Shown piece after piece: positions 17,431 to 17,462 of a DNA stretch of 17,462 bases (position 1 is the first letter of the stretch; each line of letters opens with the position of its first letter). Both the position numbers and the translations under genes were made by a program. The stretch lies in assembly GCA_900128565.1 (NCBI GenBank), contig LT636079.1, positions 1-17,462 on the forward strand. Direction: 5' to 3'. The notes under the pieces were generated by a model that searched no databases, was not told the origin of the DNA, and saw nothing but the letters and a program-made list of their open reading frames with translations. This DNA comes from Stramenopiles sp. TOSAG23-6. Taxonomy: Eukaryota > Sar.

Positions 17431-17462
17431 ATGATGAAGAAAATATTTTCAAAAGTATACAG

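Larger units (their letters stand above)
1..17462. repeat. Perfect 17.46-kb palindrome (two 8731-bp arms, no spacer)
   Basis: The right arm (8732-17462) is the reverse complement of the left arm (1-8731). The two outer ends mirror each other exactly, every reading frame in one arm has an identical mirrored partner, and I saw no mismatch in the stretches I compared. The symmetry axis lies between 8731 and 8732 in a run of six A followed by six T. Naturally duplicated arms normally carry some differences or a spacer, so zero divergence and identical end points favour a fold-back assembly or read artefact. A hairpin-capped linear molecule or palindromic amplicon would give the same sequence. All genes are therefore listed twice, with details in one copy. 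Confidence 0.97.

Noticed and set aside
1-17462. Two diverged paralogous loci in inverted orientation
   Set aside because: I found no difference between arms and no spacer, so the second arm carries no independent information.

Overview
The window is one perfect inverted repeat. Bases 1-8731 are followed, with no spacer, by their reverse complement at 8732-17462, so every feature at position x has a mirror at 17463-x. Only 8.7 kb of sequence is unique. The exact symmetry, including both outer ends, fits a fold-back assembly or sequencing artefact best. A hairpin-ended linear molecule or a palindromic amplicon is also possible.

The DNA is AT-rich and eukaryotic. It has standard stop codons, long T/A tracts, short introns, ankyrin proteins and membrane-anchored enzymes, and no bacterial operon signals. 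A unicellular eukaryote, possibly an alga or other protist, is likely. I cannot name a lineage.

Each arm, read from the centre outwards, holds four genes. Gene D is a membrane-anchored glycosyltransferase-like protein, cut off inside its third intron by the palindrome centre. Gene C is an unrecognised two-pass membrane protein with a cysteine-rich tail. Gene B is a 338-residue protein with a membrane anchor, an acyl-CoA-binding domain and ankyrin repeats, the layout of plant ACBP1/ACBP2. Gene A is a 1543-residue intron-free protein with an N-terminal hydrophobic anchor, a UvrD/TRANK1-like SF1 helicase and about 16 ankyrin repeats. C and D run in tandem, B and A run in tandem, and the pairs diverge from a 443-bp spacer.

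The most unusual content is a family of seven short introns in genes B and D (six complete, 87-135 nt, and one cut by the centre). Protein homology fixes their limits at GT...AT, not GT...AG. They share a GTAYGTTTT start, a central near-palindrome GTAYGAAATTTTGTAC followed by CTAACG, T-tracts, and an end like CACAATACAT. They look like one mobile (introner-like) intron family with non-canonical 3' splice sites.

No metabolic pathway joins the four genes. Their only shared trait is a predicted membrane segment, and B and D carry a similar anchor motif (FW followed by basic residues and IAKK).
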